Below are positions 46,120 to 56,684 of a stretch of 64,000 nt of DNA, in pieces. The notes beneath the pieces were generated by a model. It saw nothing but the letters and a program-made list of their open reading frames with translations. It was not told the DNA's origin and did no database searches. The DNA is from Girardinichthys multiradiatus (Eukaryota > Chordata > Actinopteri > Cyprinodontiformes > Goodeidae), in the NCBI RefSeq assembly GCF_021462225.1, contig NC_061805.1, positions 32,381,958 through 32,445,957 of the forward strand, given 5' to 3'. Position numbers and translations under genes: made by a program. Position 1 is the first letter of the stretch. Every line of letters begins with the position of its first letter.

Positions 46120-49100
46120 AAATTCACTTCAAAAACACTATATTAATCCTGAAGGAAAGTAAATGTTGTAGCTCATATTATGCAGGTTTCTTCAAAGAGC
46201 CGTTGTAGATGCTAATGGCTGTGGGCATGAAGGATCTCCTGTAGTGGTCTGTCTTACAGCAGATCTGAAGAAGCCTCTGACTGAAGACACTCCGTTGTTG
46301 GACAATAGTCTCATGAAGAAGATGCTCAGGGTTCTCCATAATGTTCATTTTATGAAGAATCCTCTTTTTTTGAAATACCTGGCTCTGATTCTGGTACCCC
46401 AGCAGATGATGGCAGAAGAGATCACACTCTCCACAACAGACTTATAGAAGATATGCAGCATCTTGCTGCAAACACTGAAGGTCTAAGCTTCCTTAAGAAG
46501 TACAGGTCCTTCTAAAAAAATTAGCATATTGTGATAAAGTTCATTATTTTCTATAATGTAATGATGAAAATTTTATATTCATATATTTTAGATTCATTGC
46601 ACACTAACTGAAATATTTCAGGTCTTTTATTGTCTTAATACGGATGATTGTGGCATACAGCTCATGAAAACCCAAAATTCCTATCTCACAAAATTAGCAT
46701 ATTTCATCCGACCAATAAAAGAAAAGTGTTTTTAATACACAAAACGTCAACCTTCAAATAATCATGTACAGTTATGCACTCAATACTTGGTCGGGAATCC
46801 TTTTGCAGAAATGACTGCTTCAATGCGGCGTGGCATGGAGGCAATCAGCCTGTGGCACTGCTGAGGTCTTATGGAGGCCCAGGATGCTTCGATAGCGGCC
46901 TTTAGCTCATCCAGAGTGTTGGGTCTTGAGTCTCTCAACATTCTCTTCACAATATCCCACATATTCTCTATGGGGTTCAGGTCAGGAGAGTTGGCAGGCC
47001 AATTGAGCACAGTGATACCATGGTCAGTAAACCATTTACCAGTGGTTCTGGCACTGTGAGCAGGCGCCAGGCCGTGCTGATACATTCAAGAGCTGCAGAG
47101 TCAATAGAGTATTTCTGCAGATGACAGGAGTCTGTCTTGTACTGGAAGTCTGAGGTGTACAGAGTGAAAAGGAATGGTGAGAGTACAGTCCCCTGTGGTG
47201 CTCCTGTGCTGCTGACTACCTGGTTAGACACACAACCCTTCAGTCTCACAAACTGTGGTCTGTTTGTCAGGTAGTCTTTGATCCAGGATTGCTGAGGCCT
47301 CCACCTGAGTCTTCTGGAGTTTCTGACAAAGTAAATCAGGTTGGATTGTATTAAATGCACTGGAGAAATCAAAGAACATGATCCTCACAGTGCTGCTGGC
47401 TTTGTCCAGATGACAGTGGGTTTGTTGAAGCATGTATATGACAGCATCTTCAACTCCAACTCCACAGTGATAAGCAAACTGAAGGGGGTCCTGTTGGTTT
47501 ATTGTTTGCTTACTCAGGTGGGCCAACAGGAGTCTCTCTAGGACCTTCATGATGTGGGATGTCAGGGCAACAGGTCTATAGTCATTGAGGACTGATGGGT
47601 GAGTTTTCTTTAGTACCGGAACAAGACAGGAGGTCTTCCACAACACTGGAACCTTCTTCTGGGCCAGGCTAAGGTAGAAGAGGTGCTGCAGAATCCCACA
47701 GAGCTGCTCTGCACAGGCCTTCAGGACTCTAGGGCTGACATGATCTGGACCTGCAGCCTTATTCCGGTTCAGTCTTTCCAGTTGTCTCTTAACCTGACTT
47801 CTTGAGACACACAGGTGGAAGGGGGAAGCAAAGGAAGCATCAGCATCTTCTGATTTGGTTGAAGGCAAACAAGTAGAAGCAGAAGGGTCTAGGGCTGAGG
47901 TGGAAGATGAAACGTTTGAGGTGTAACAGGAGAGCTGTGGGTCAAAGGTGGGTGGGATGTCTGGCTGTGAGCAGGAGAGAAGGATGCTTACCTTGTTTCT
48001 GAACTGAACCTATTGCAGAAAGTGTTAAGTTCATTGGCTTTGTCCAGACATTCATCGGTCTGATCGTCCTGCTTGAAGCCTGTGATGTTCATCCCTGATC
48101 ACACATCTCTGATATTGTTTTGCTGGAGCTTGCTCTCCAGCTTCTTCTTGTACACCACCTTGCTGTCTCTTATCTTGACTTTAACTTGCTTCTGTAAACT
48201 CCTCAATAATTCTCTGTCTCCCTCTCTGAAGGCTCTTTCTTTTTTGGTAAGCAGGTCCTTCAGGTCACTGTTGATCCAGGGTTTGTTACTGGGGAAGCAT
48301 CTCACTGGTTGGGATGGAGTTATATATTTATATAGTCGGTCACACACTCATTGGTGTCCTCTCCATATGGCTGGCACAGAGCATCCCAGTCAGTAGCCTA
48401 AAAACAACCTCATAGGGCCTCTTTTGCTTCCTGTGACCATCTTCTCACAGTTCTCTTCATTACAGGTTACCTCTGAACAAGGGGCTTATATTTTGAGCAG
48501 AGAAAACAAGATTGTGATCTGTTTTACCTAGAGGAGATCCTGCCTTAGAGATGTATGAGTCCTTGACATAAAATAAATGCAACGTTTTGTTTTCTCTGGT
48601 AGAGCAGCTGACAAACTATTGAAATGGTGGAAGTGTAGCAGAGAGGGAAGCATGGTTAAAATCACCAGATATTGCTACAAACGCATTGGGGTGTTGTGTC
48701 TGTAGCTTAGCAACAACTGAGCTGATGGCATCATATGCAGTGTCTGCAACAGCTAAAGGTGGAACATAAACCGTTGCCAAAATAACACAGATGAACGCTC
48801 TGGGTAAATAATATGGACGAAAACTTACTGCTAACAGTTCAATATCTGAACTGCAGAGACGACACTTTATAGTAACATGTTCTGGATGGCACCGTCTATT
48901 GTTCACAAGTACCGTTATTCCACCTCCTTTACGTTTACCGCAACTCTTTAAGTCTCTGTCTGCTCATATGGTCACAAAGCCTGGCAGAGAGACGCTGGAG
49001 TCAGGGATATGATCCTGCAGCAATGTCTCAGTAAAACACATAATACTGCATTCCTGATACTCTGGCTGGGTCCTTTGTAGGGCTTGGAATTTATCCAACT

Positions 49101-49480
49101 TGTTTCCCAAAGATCTCACATTTCCCATCATAATCAATAGAAGAGATAGTTTGAACTTCCTCCTCCTCTCTTCTCTTTGCTCCTACTCTGCATCCATGAT
49201 GCCTCATTTTCAACTTGTAAAAAAAAAAAAAAAAAAAAAGGAACACCTTGTGGTGACGCATTTTAAAAATTGTCCAAAAGTAAAACAGTATTAGCAAAAA
49301 CCCTTTCAGCTGCACAATATCCAACACCGGAGAAGACAACTTTCCAAATAAATTTATTGTTCTTCCGAAAAATTAATTTTTATCCACCACAAGGGGAATC
49401 AGTTTTCAAAGAGATCAAAATGAAAGCTAACAGAGCTGCTCCAACCTGCTGCCACCCTCAGTGGCGCAATTCTAGAATTC
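46120..49480 (-). mobile_element. L2-clade LINE copy, minus strand, interrupted and degraded
   Basis: It is homologous in reverse to the element at 32982-36208. The 5' end is at about 49480 (TCTAGAATTGCGCCACT on the minus strand). Endonuclease remnants are at 49340-48616, including ISGDFNHAS. The reverse transcriptase is at 47868-47224, with GPDHVSPRVL and TGAPQGTVLSP. The C-terminal part is at 46500-46150. An A/T homopolymer of about 20 bases (49217-49240 region) interrupts the endonuclease part, and several frame breaks are present. Between 46503 and about 47092 the LINE is replaced by a partial Tc1 element, with loss of roughly 280 bp of LINE sequence, including that just after the YS-D catalytic motif. 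Confidence 0.85.
46503..47080 (-). mobile_element. Half Tc1/mariner element replacing part of the L2 copy
   Basis: The piece runs from one complete terminal repeat (CAGGTCCTTCT at 46503) into the transposase C-terminal third (minus strand 47079-46780; NSPDLNPIENMW includes the third catalytic acidic residue; ends GFPTKY). It stops abruptly just upstream of the second catalytic position. The other half and the other terminal repeat are absent. It is closely related to the full-length element at 49704-51313. About ten bases of unmatched filler lie between it and the LINE at 47081-47092. Confidence 0.8.
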
Positions 49481-49703
49481 AAATAAAGTACAAGTTTCCC
49501 TAGTTGAATGTCACAAAATGTAGACATTAAAAAGTGTGTTAATTTAGGTTGATGACATCACAAGAGGCACAAGAAATTTAGTTTGCTGGCATTAGTTAAC
49601 ACTATGGTGGATGAGCATTTGATTAAAAACTGAAAAAAGTTGCTCTTTGTGATGTCACGAGAGGCATGTTAATGTGAAAGCCTTTTTGTGGGAGAGCAGA
49701 TTA

Positions 49704-51313
49704 CAGGTCCTTCTCAAAATATTAGCATATTGTGATAAAGTTCATTATTTTCCATAATGTAATGATGAAAATTTAACATTCATATATTTTAGATTCATTG
49801 CACACTAACTGAAATATTTCAGGTCTTTTATTGTCTTAATACGGATGATTGTGGCATACAGCTCATGAAAACCCAAAATTCCTATCTCACAAAATTAGCA
49901 TATCATTAAAAGGGTCTCTAAACGAGCTATGAACCTAATCATCTGAATCAACGAGTTAACTCTAAACACCTGCAAAAGATTCCTGAGGCCTTTAAAACTC
50001 CCAGCCTGGTTCATCACTCAAAACCCCAATCATGGGTAAGACTGCCGACCTGACTGCTGTCCAGAAGGCCACTATTGACACCCTCAAGCCACAGGGTAAG
50101 ACACAGAAAGAAATTTCTGAACGAATAGGCTGTTCCCAGAGTGCTGTATCAAGGCACCTCAGTGGGAAGTCTGTGGGAAGGAAAAAGTGTGGCAGAAAAC
50201 GCTGCACAACGAGAAGAGGTGACCGGACCCTGAGGAAGATTGTGGAAAAGGGCCGATTCCAGACCTTGGGGGACCTGCGGAAGCAGAGAACTAAGTCTGG
50301 AGTAGAAACATCCAGAGCCACCGTGCACAGGCGTGTGCAGGAAATGGGCTACAGGTGCCGCATTCCCCAGGTCAAGCCACTTTTGAACCAGAAACAGCAG
50401 CAGAAGCGCCTGACCTGGGCTACAGAGAAGCAGCACTGGACTGTTGCTCAGTGGTCCAAAGTACTTTTTTCGGATGAAAGCAAATTCTGCATGTCATTCG
50501 GAAATCAAGGTGCCAGAGTCTGGAGGAAGACTGGGGAGAAGGAAATGCCAAAATGCCAGAAGTCCAGTGTCAAGTACCCACAGTCAGTGATGGTCTGGGG
50601 TGCCGTGTCAGCTGCTGGTGTTGGTCCACTGTGTTTTATCAAGGGCAGGGTCAATGCAGCTAGCTATCAGGAGATTTTGGAGCACTTCATGCTTCCATCT
50701 GCTGAAAAGCTTTATGGAGATGAAGATTTCATTTTTCAGCACGAACTGGCACCTGCTCACAGTGCCAAAACCACTGGTAAATGGTTTACTGACCATGGTA
50801 TCACTGTGTTCAATTGGCCTGCCAACTCTCCTGACCTGAACCCCATAGAGAATCTGTGGGATATTGTGAAGAGAACGTTGAGAGACTCAACACCCAACAC
50901 TCTGGATGAGCTAAAGGCCGCTATCGAAGCATCCTGGGCCTCCATAAGACCTCAGCAGTGCCAGAGGCTGATTGCCTCCATGCCACGCCGCATTGAAGCA
51001 GTCATTTCTGCCAAAGGATTCCCGACCAAGTATTGAGTGCATAACTGTACATGGTTATTTGAAGGTTGACGTTTTTTGTATTAAAAACACTTTTCTTTTA
51101 TTGGTCGGATGAAATATGCTAATTTTGTGAGATAGGAATTTTGGGTTTTCATGAGCTGTATGCTAAAATCATCCGTATTAAGACAATAAAAGACCTGAAA
51201 TATTTCAGTTAGTGTGCAATGAATCTAAAATATATGAATGTTAAAGTTTCATCATGACATTATGGAAAATAATGAACTTTATCACAATATGCTAATATTT
51301 TGAGAAGGACCTG
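49704..51313 (+). mobile_element. Full-length Tc1/mariner transposon with ~210-bp TIRs
   Basis: The 1610-bp element is bounded by CAGGTCCTTCTC at the left and its inverse GAGAAGGACCTG at the right. Each end is flanked by TA (49702-49703 and 51314-51315), the Tc1 target site. The terminal inverted repeats extend about 210 bp with only a few mismatches (for example AATGATGAAAATTT against CATGATGAAACTTT), which suggests relatively recent insertion. It encodes a single uninterrupted transposase. The insertion lies between the minus-strand L2 copy and the 3' end of alkbh2. Confidence 0.92.
50032..51036 (+). CDS. Tc1-type transposase, intact frame, altered catalytic residue
   Basis: The 334-aa protein is the cut-and-paste transposase of the surrounding element. 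Residues 1-60 form the first helix-turn-helix (KTQKEISERIGCSQSAVSRH), followed by a basic GRKR linker and a second DNA-binding region (about 70-110). The catalytic domain shows FSDESKF (first Asp, about residue 149), FQHELAPAHSAK (second position, about 238) and SPDLNPIENLW (Glu, about 273). The spacing of 34 residues between the last two fits the DD34E class. The second position is Glu (codon GAA) where the family has Asp, so activity is doubtful although the frame is intact. The start ATG is preceded by the usual short leader after the left inverted repeat. Confidence 0.9.
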   Translation: MGKTADLTAVQKATIDTLKPQGKTQKEISERIGCSQSAVSRHLSGKSVGRKKCGRKRCTTRRGDRTLRKIVEKGRFQTLGDLRKQRTKSGVETSRATVHRRVQEMGYRCRIPQVKPLLNQKQQQKRLTWATEKQHWTVAQWSKVLFSDESKFCMSFGNQGARVWRKTGEKEMPKCQKSSVKYPQSVMVWGAVSAAGVGPLCFIKGRVNAASYQEILEHFMLPSAEKLYGDEDFIFQHELAPAHSAKTTGKWFTDHGITVFNWPANSPDLNPIENLWDIVKRTLRDSTPNTLDELKAAIEASWASIRPQQCQRLIASMPRRIEAVISAKGFPTKY

Positions 51314-51551
51314 TATATCGTGATGAGGCACTGATTTACAACACAACCAAAAAATTTGAAAAATAACCATTAGCTGTTGTTTTATAGATGATACACTTGA
51401 TCTAAAATAAATTAAACAGATTTACCAGAAAAGTTGGATAGTATCTTTAAATCTTTATTTACTGGAGGATAAACTTGTCCCTTCACAAAAGTCCAAGTTT
51501 GACTAGAGAAATTTTCATTCAGAATTTGGTCTCTACACAGGGTCTTTGCTG

Positions 51552-52492
51552 TTAGTGGTTCTGTTTGATTTTTTTTCTGAAGTCCACCAAGATGTGTCTA
51601 AAGGTGAGATTAATGCGAGGCGAGAGGACCTTCTTTCGAACAGGAAGGCTATGGTACCAGAAGGTGTTGGTCGGAGGGTTCATGAGAAGCAGGCTTCCAT
51701 GAGCGAGCTTTAGATTTACAGGATCAATCTGTCGGCTGGTCCGTTTCCCTCGAGCATCTCTGTGTCTAAAGATGAAGTCTCGAGCTGCTCCTAGTGAGAC
51801 AGAGGCGATAGGACTGGAAGGGTCCAGCTCCTTCTCGTCGTCCCTATGCTCCCCCATGTGATCCTGTCCGTCTTTGTACCTGGTGGAGAGACAGAGGCTC
51901 AGTATGTTCAACTCTAACTTCTGGATTAGGTGTTGGGAATTTGTCACCTGTTGATCAAGACAAAGTTGAACTTTTGGCCGGTTGCCTCTGTGACCGCGTT
52001 TCGGATATACTCCAAAGTTGGAGTCCAGGGACAAGCCAGACGAGTCACCCCAGAATACGTGTAAGTGAGACCTGCATTCCCATAGGTCGCCTGCTTCCTC
52101 GGTATATTATACACCTTTCCAAACACTTGGACCTTTGCTTCCTCTCCTGTGAGAAAAAACAACCACCCGTCATACTACTATACTGTAAACTGAAGTTGTA
52201 TCTTCACAAAAACACCTCTACCTGTTGAGTACACCACCTCCTCCTCCAGCTGTCTGAAAAGGTCATCTGCTTCCTCTTTTAAGAAGAGTAAAGCATAATC
52301 ACAATCCAGTCCCTCTGCCTCTATTTTTTGCCAAGGAATAGGATGAGAGAACTCTTCAAAAGATGGGTCCTTATCCTCCTCCTTAATGCTCTCATGTTCC
52401 TCCATTTTAGTCTTCTTTTTTCTGGGACTTCTTCGTGGGACATCATTGCTGCACAGGCGTTTATTCTGTCCCTGAAACAGGAACTGGTCCAT
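51552..52492 (-). CDS. alkbh2: DNA oxidative demethylase ALKBH2
   Basis: This nuclear Fe(II)/2-oxoglutarate dioxygenase directly reverses 1-methyladenine, 3-methylcytosine and etheno lesions in double-stranded DNA. Three coding exons, 52492-52222, 52146-51948 and 51879-51552, give 265 aa (human 261). The N-terminal 70 residues are basic/acidic and disordered (SPRRSPRKKKTK-like composition). The fold begins near GLDCDYALLFLKEEAD. The substrate-recognition stretch is RKQATYGNAGLTYTYSG. Iron ligands are in GEHRDDEKEL (His, Asp) and WYHSLPVRKK (His); the 2-oxoglutarate arginines are in RINLTFRHIL. The N-terminus MDQFLFQGQ resembles the PCNA-binding motif of mammalian ALKBH2 but lacks its flanking basic residues. 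The next gene, ung, is divergent. An upstream acceptor at 52502 implies a non-coding first exon. Confidence 0.95.
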
Positions 52493-52810
52493 TTCTGTAG
52501 CCTGGTGTGACAACACACGGATGGACAACTTTTTTCTCTATAAGCCAAAAAAAATCAAAAATTTTTTATTGGAAGTGCATTTTACGTGTACGTTGACACT
52601 AAGTAGAATAGCTCAATATTTTTAATAATAATAAATAAATAATAATAATTTCTTGGTTTTAGATTATCATAATAGGTCAGCCAGCAACATATTATTTTTT
52701 GCTAGAAAATACCCTAAAATACAGACCAGAAAATCTGAAACTATTTTTTACTTAATGTGACTGAAATCATTATTTTAGCTCAACACACAACAGAACATTG
52801 TTCATATACA

Positions 52811-53870
52811 GGTGCATCTAAAAAATTATGTTGAATGAAAATTTAAATTTTTTAGGTAATATATGAAACAAAGTAAGAAATTTACACATAGTGTTTATTT
52901 CTGTTAATTTGGATGATTATGGCTTACTACTAATGGAACCCCAAAATTAATTTTTTTCAGCAAGTTAGAATATTTCAAATGATCCCTAAAAAATATTTCT
53001 AATACAACATTGTCAGTCTACTGAAAAGTATGTCAATGTACTGTACAGTATTTGCTCTCAGTACTTGGTTAAGCATCCTTTTGCATGAATTATTGCATCA
53101 ATGCAGCGTGGCATGGAGACGATCAGCCTGTGGTTCTGCTGAGGTGTAATAGAAGCCCAGGTTGCTTTGATAGGAACTTTCAGCTGCAAATCAGCATCTC
53201 CAAAAAGTTTGTCAGCAGAGGGAAGCACGAGATGCTCCAATATTTAGAAAGCTGCTCTGACTTAAGACTAGATAAAACTTAGTGGACCAACACCAGGTCA
53301 ACCACAATTATCACCTACTGTAGAAACTTCACAAGCAAAATAGATTATCTGCTCCCGCACTAGGGATCCTGACATTCAGACCTTAATTTCCAAAATCCAA
53401 ATGAAATGCTAAATTTCTTTTTATCTGAAGGACTTTGGACCACTGAGCAACAGTCCAGTTTTTTCTCTCCTTAGCCCGTTTTATTGTTACCGGTTCAGGA
53501 GTGGCTTTACACAACCAATGTGACAGCTGTGGCCCATGTTGTGGATACATATCTGTGTAGTGGCCCTTGACACACCAACGTCACACTCTGTTAATCTCCC
53601 CTAAACTGTTGAATGGCTTCTCCTTCATATTCCTCTCAAAGCTGTGGTTATCACTGTTGCTTTTGCAACTTTCTCTACCGCACTTTTTCCTTTCACTCAA
53701 CTTTTCCCTAAAAAACTCAGATACACTTGTGAACAGCCAGCCTTACTCTCATTGTTAAGGGTTTCAATTTCTACTATAACCAATAACTCAACATTTGTTG
53801 TTTGTTGGTCTTGTTCAAATTTCTTGAGAATCCTAACTTAATTAGCTGTGAGACAAAAATAACAGAAATA
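52811..53870 (-). mobile_element. Degenerate Tc1/mariner copy between alkbh2 and ung
   Basis: The left end CAGGTGCATCTAAAAAATTA resembles a Tc1 terminal repeat. The minus strand near 53240-53058 encodes the very C-terminus of a transposase (KATWASITPQQNHRLIVSM, then AKGCLTKY). The central catalytic part is deleted or degraded, and the remaining 5' part is recognisable near 53400-53780. It would lie within the inferred alkbh2 5' UTR intron. Confidence 0.6.
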
Positions 53871-54046
53871 AGCTGAACTTTTGATTGGATTTATAAATGT
53901 ACTTGTAACCAAAACATTTTTGTTGTGTAACACTAGAAAACACTGGTTCGTCTTGAACAGCACTCAGCTCATTATAATAAATGCTTTCGTCACTTCGTTT
54001 AAGGCGCGAATTCCTTCCAACTATCGCACCGATAACGTTACTTTAC

Positions 54047-54124
54047 CTGGGAGTCTTGTCCTCTTTGGATAATTAAGTACACTAGTTCTTTCTGCAGCTC
54101 ACCGCCAAAGTGTTTGCAACAAGA
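54047..54124. promoter_or_regulatory. Inferred bidirectional alkbh2/ung promoter
   Basis: On the minus strand GACTCCCAG is followed by the donor GTAAAG (exon end 54047). This pairs with the acceptor at 52502, just before the alkbh2 start codon, and would place alkbh2's non-coding first exon here. The ung nuclear start codon is at 54125 on the other strand. Both transcripts would therefore start within about 80 bp, divergently. No TATA box is evident. The alkbh2 exon is predicted from splice signals only. Confidence 0.5.
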
Positions 54125-54920
54125 ATGATTGGACAGAAAACGATTAACTCATTTTTTTCGCCGGTGTCGAAAAAGAGAGTTTCCAAGGAGGTAAATGAAT
54201 CCGAGGAGGATACTAAAGAGCAGGTGAGCGTCACTTCAACTACAAACAGATGTCAAATCAACATTAGGAACAGCTTGTAAACCTAAACCGTTGGGTATTT
54301 CATTTACAAACACATGCAGTGCTCTATTAAAGTATTTAACATTGCTGTATTTTCCCGCGACTTGTGCAGCGTGGATTATGGTGCGTTCACGATCATCGCG
54401 GTGTTGTTGAACGTTGCCAAACGTGTCTGCTAGCATAACATGAAACTGTTAGCACCGCTTCGTCGGCTGTTTCTAAAGCCGCCTTCTCTCCGAGGAACAA
54501 GTTTCTCACCGGCTTTGCGTTTTGCTCAATATACCAAAATCCTTCAGAAGAAGCAGAAGTGCGCCGTGGCGGCGCCAGAGCCGGAATGCCCGCCTCCTGG
54601 TCCTCTGTCCCCGGAGCAGCTGGACAGGATCGCCCGTAACAAGAGAGCGGCGCTGGAGAGACTGGCTTCCGCTCAGACTCCTCCGGGGTTCGGGGAGAGC
54701 TGGAGGAAGGAGCTGGCTGCTGAGTTTGTAAAGCCCTACTTCAAACAGGTGAGAGGAGGAGATTCTCCACACAGCCTCTGTTTTACTGTCGGGTGTTTTA
54801 ATTGTTTTACACTTTTTGCCACAGCTGATGCATTTTGTTTGTGAAGAGAGGAAACGCTACACAGTTTACCCACCTGTTGAACAAGTGTTCACCTGGACCC
54901 AGATGTGCGGCATCACAGAT
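54125..54920 (+). CDS. ung: Uracil-DNA glycosylase, nuclear isoform (5' part only)
   Basis: UNG excises uracil from DNA to start base-excision repair. The nuclear form begins at 54125 with MIGQKTINSFFSPVS, containing the PCNA-interacting box QKTINSFF (exon 54125-54223, 33 codons). It splices in phase 0 to the acceptor before 54548, which lies inside the mitochondrial first exon. The shared exon ends at 54748 and encodes LSPEQLDRIARNKRAAL and GFGESWRKEL. Exon 3 (54825-54920) encodes LMHFVCEERKRYTVYPP and VFTWTQMC. The catalytic exons, beginning with the water-activating loop, are not found up to 64000. They must lie beyond the window, after an intron of at least 9 kb invaded by mobile elements. 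Confidence 0.92.
54440..54920 (+). CDS. ung: Uracil-DNA glycosylase, mitochondrial isoform (5' part only)
   Basis: An alternative first exon starts with ATG at 54440 and reads straight through the nuclear-form acceptor (54548) to 54748, then joins exon 54825-54920. The first 36 codons (MKLLAPLRRLFLKPPSLRG, then more) are rich in Leu, Arg and Ser, with no acidic residue. That is the character of a cleavable mitochondrial targeting sequence, and they replace the PCNA-box exon. In mammals UNG1 and UNG2 are made in the same way, from two promoters with a shared second exon. The promoter would lie at 54224-54439, which contains the CpG patch near 54355-54425. Confidence 0.8.
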
Positions 54921-55414
54921 GTAAGTGTAGTTCATGTACTTTTTACATCACATGTTGTGCATTTATGCGCGTTATACATACAGCTTTAATTATGTCAGGA
55001 GACACTAATGAGTGCAGAACTATAATATTCATGTAGATATTGTGTATATTATGGTAGAAGTACTTACAGTTAAACCCAATATGGTTTATACCAGATTCAG
55101 ATTTATATTTAAAACTATTTTCGTTCAGCTGAGCAGTTTGTTTTGTCACAGAGAATGAGACCAGGATTTCTTAAAATATAATAAAACATTCTGAAAGAAG
55201 TATCAGTTATAAGACAATTACACTTGGAACAATTTATCTGTTAGTCATGTACGCTTTATTAAAAATGGAATGTCAAAAATTATTTCTATCCTTCTCAATA
55301 ATCGGTGGTAACAGCTTTGTTGGCATCACAACAATCAAACCCTTCCGATAGTTGCTGACCAGCTTTCTGCATGTTTCCACTAGTATTATGACCATTTTTC
55401 TTTGGTGGTGAGCT
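54921..55414 (+). other. ung intron 3, proximal part
   Basis: AT-rich intron sequence after exon 3. No coding block was seen. Around 55250-55400 there are faint Tc1-arm-like phrases (CCATTTTTCTTTGGTGGTG) that could not be bounded. Confidence 0.4.
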
Positions 55415-56684
55415 CCAGGCCCCGTATTCACAAAGAATCCTAAGACTAAAAGTAGCTCCTAGTGATGTCAATCTTAGAATTTCAAGATTCTTCTTAGAAA
55501 CGTCTATAAAAATCATACAATTTTTAATATATAGATAAGATAAACCTCATCATCCCTCTAGGGTGAAATTAGTTTCAGCAGTAAGGTAATATTAAGAAGG
55601 ATAAATAAATAGTAGAAACAGTAATAAATAACAATGAATAAAAAGTGAACAAAATTACAAACAATATAGTATGAAATTATTTAAATATTTAAATGCTTTC
55701 AAAAAGAACGTTTGGAAAAAGTCGAAAAAATATGTATATACATAAATTCAAACTCTATACAAGGTACATTACAATGATCTAAGCACTATATACATAGGAA
55801 GATGTAAATGAGGTGAATAAATACTTGCTGTATTCTACATAATGATGTCAGCAGCCTAAATGGCCATCTACAACGCTCCCCGTCTATGGAGAAGTTCTCT
55901 GGTGTGCTGCAATCTCCTCTCTACCTTCTGATCGAAGCAGGTACCAGAGCTGCTAACATTCCAGGCTGGTGCTGAAAGCAGATGGAACGACACATTTATC
56001 CCGTTTGTTCCCACCGTAATCCCAGAACCAAATCTACCTTTCAACACTCCTCTCTTCTCCTCCACCAGCAGGCTCTGCTCCTCTGTTTATTTCGGTTTTC
56101 TCCACCTTTTTTTTCTCTGTTTTGTTTTGATCGTTTTACCAAACTAAACCACATTATACAAGAAAGGAAATCACAGTAAAATGCTGCATTTTAATATTAA
56201 TATTAAGTTAATTCATTTGAAATGGACGCAGTATGACAATGACCAGCGTGGTGTGTAAACATAATATTAAGCAAATCAAAATAATGATGAGCATGTAAAT
56301 AAGCTATGTTCAAACATTTTCCGGCTGTGTGACAATTGATTTAATCTTGCTAAGTTGTATCATCATGATTTACACATTTCTAAATCCAGTCTAATTTCTA
56401 TCGGTTAATTTCTCTCCATTGATTATTAGGAGTGCATTTTTTTTTTTTTTTGTGTGTGTGTGTGGTTGTTTTTTTTAACAACTACTCACAGCTCTTAGAG
56501 GACAGCGTTACACCTAACAACAGGGTCAGCCACAACTCCTCACTAAGATAGGAATTTCTGTCGGTCTCCTTGCTCAGAGTCGCTCTCGACAGCGAAGTAA
56601 ATCACTCTCAAGCTAGAAGTCCTTGCCAAGATTTTTTAGGCCAAGTCAGGAGCTCTCTGGGAGGACACTGAATAAGGGCCCTGG
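55415..56684. mobile_element. Candidate non-autonomous DNA transposon with TIRs
   Basis: The left end CCAGGCCCCGTATTCACAAA and the inverse of the right end (CCAGGGCCCTTATTCAGTGT) match over about 17 bases with few differences. The interior begins with AGAATCCTAAGACTAAAAGT, a common teleost repeat phrase. No transposase frame is present in the 1.27 kb. No clean target duplication was identified, so the exact ends are uncertain. Confidence 0.4.
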
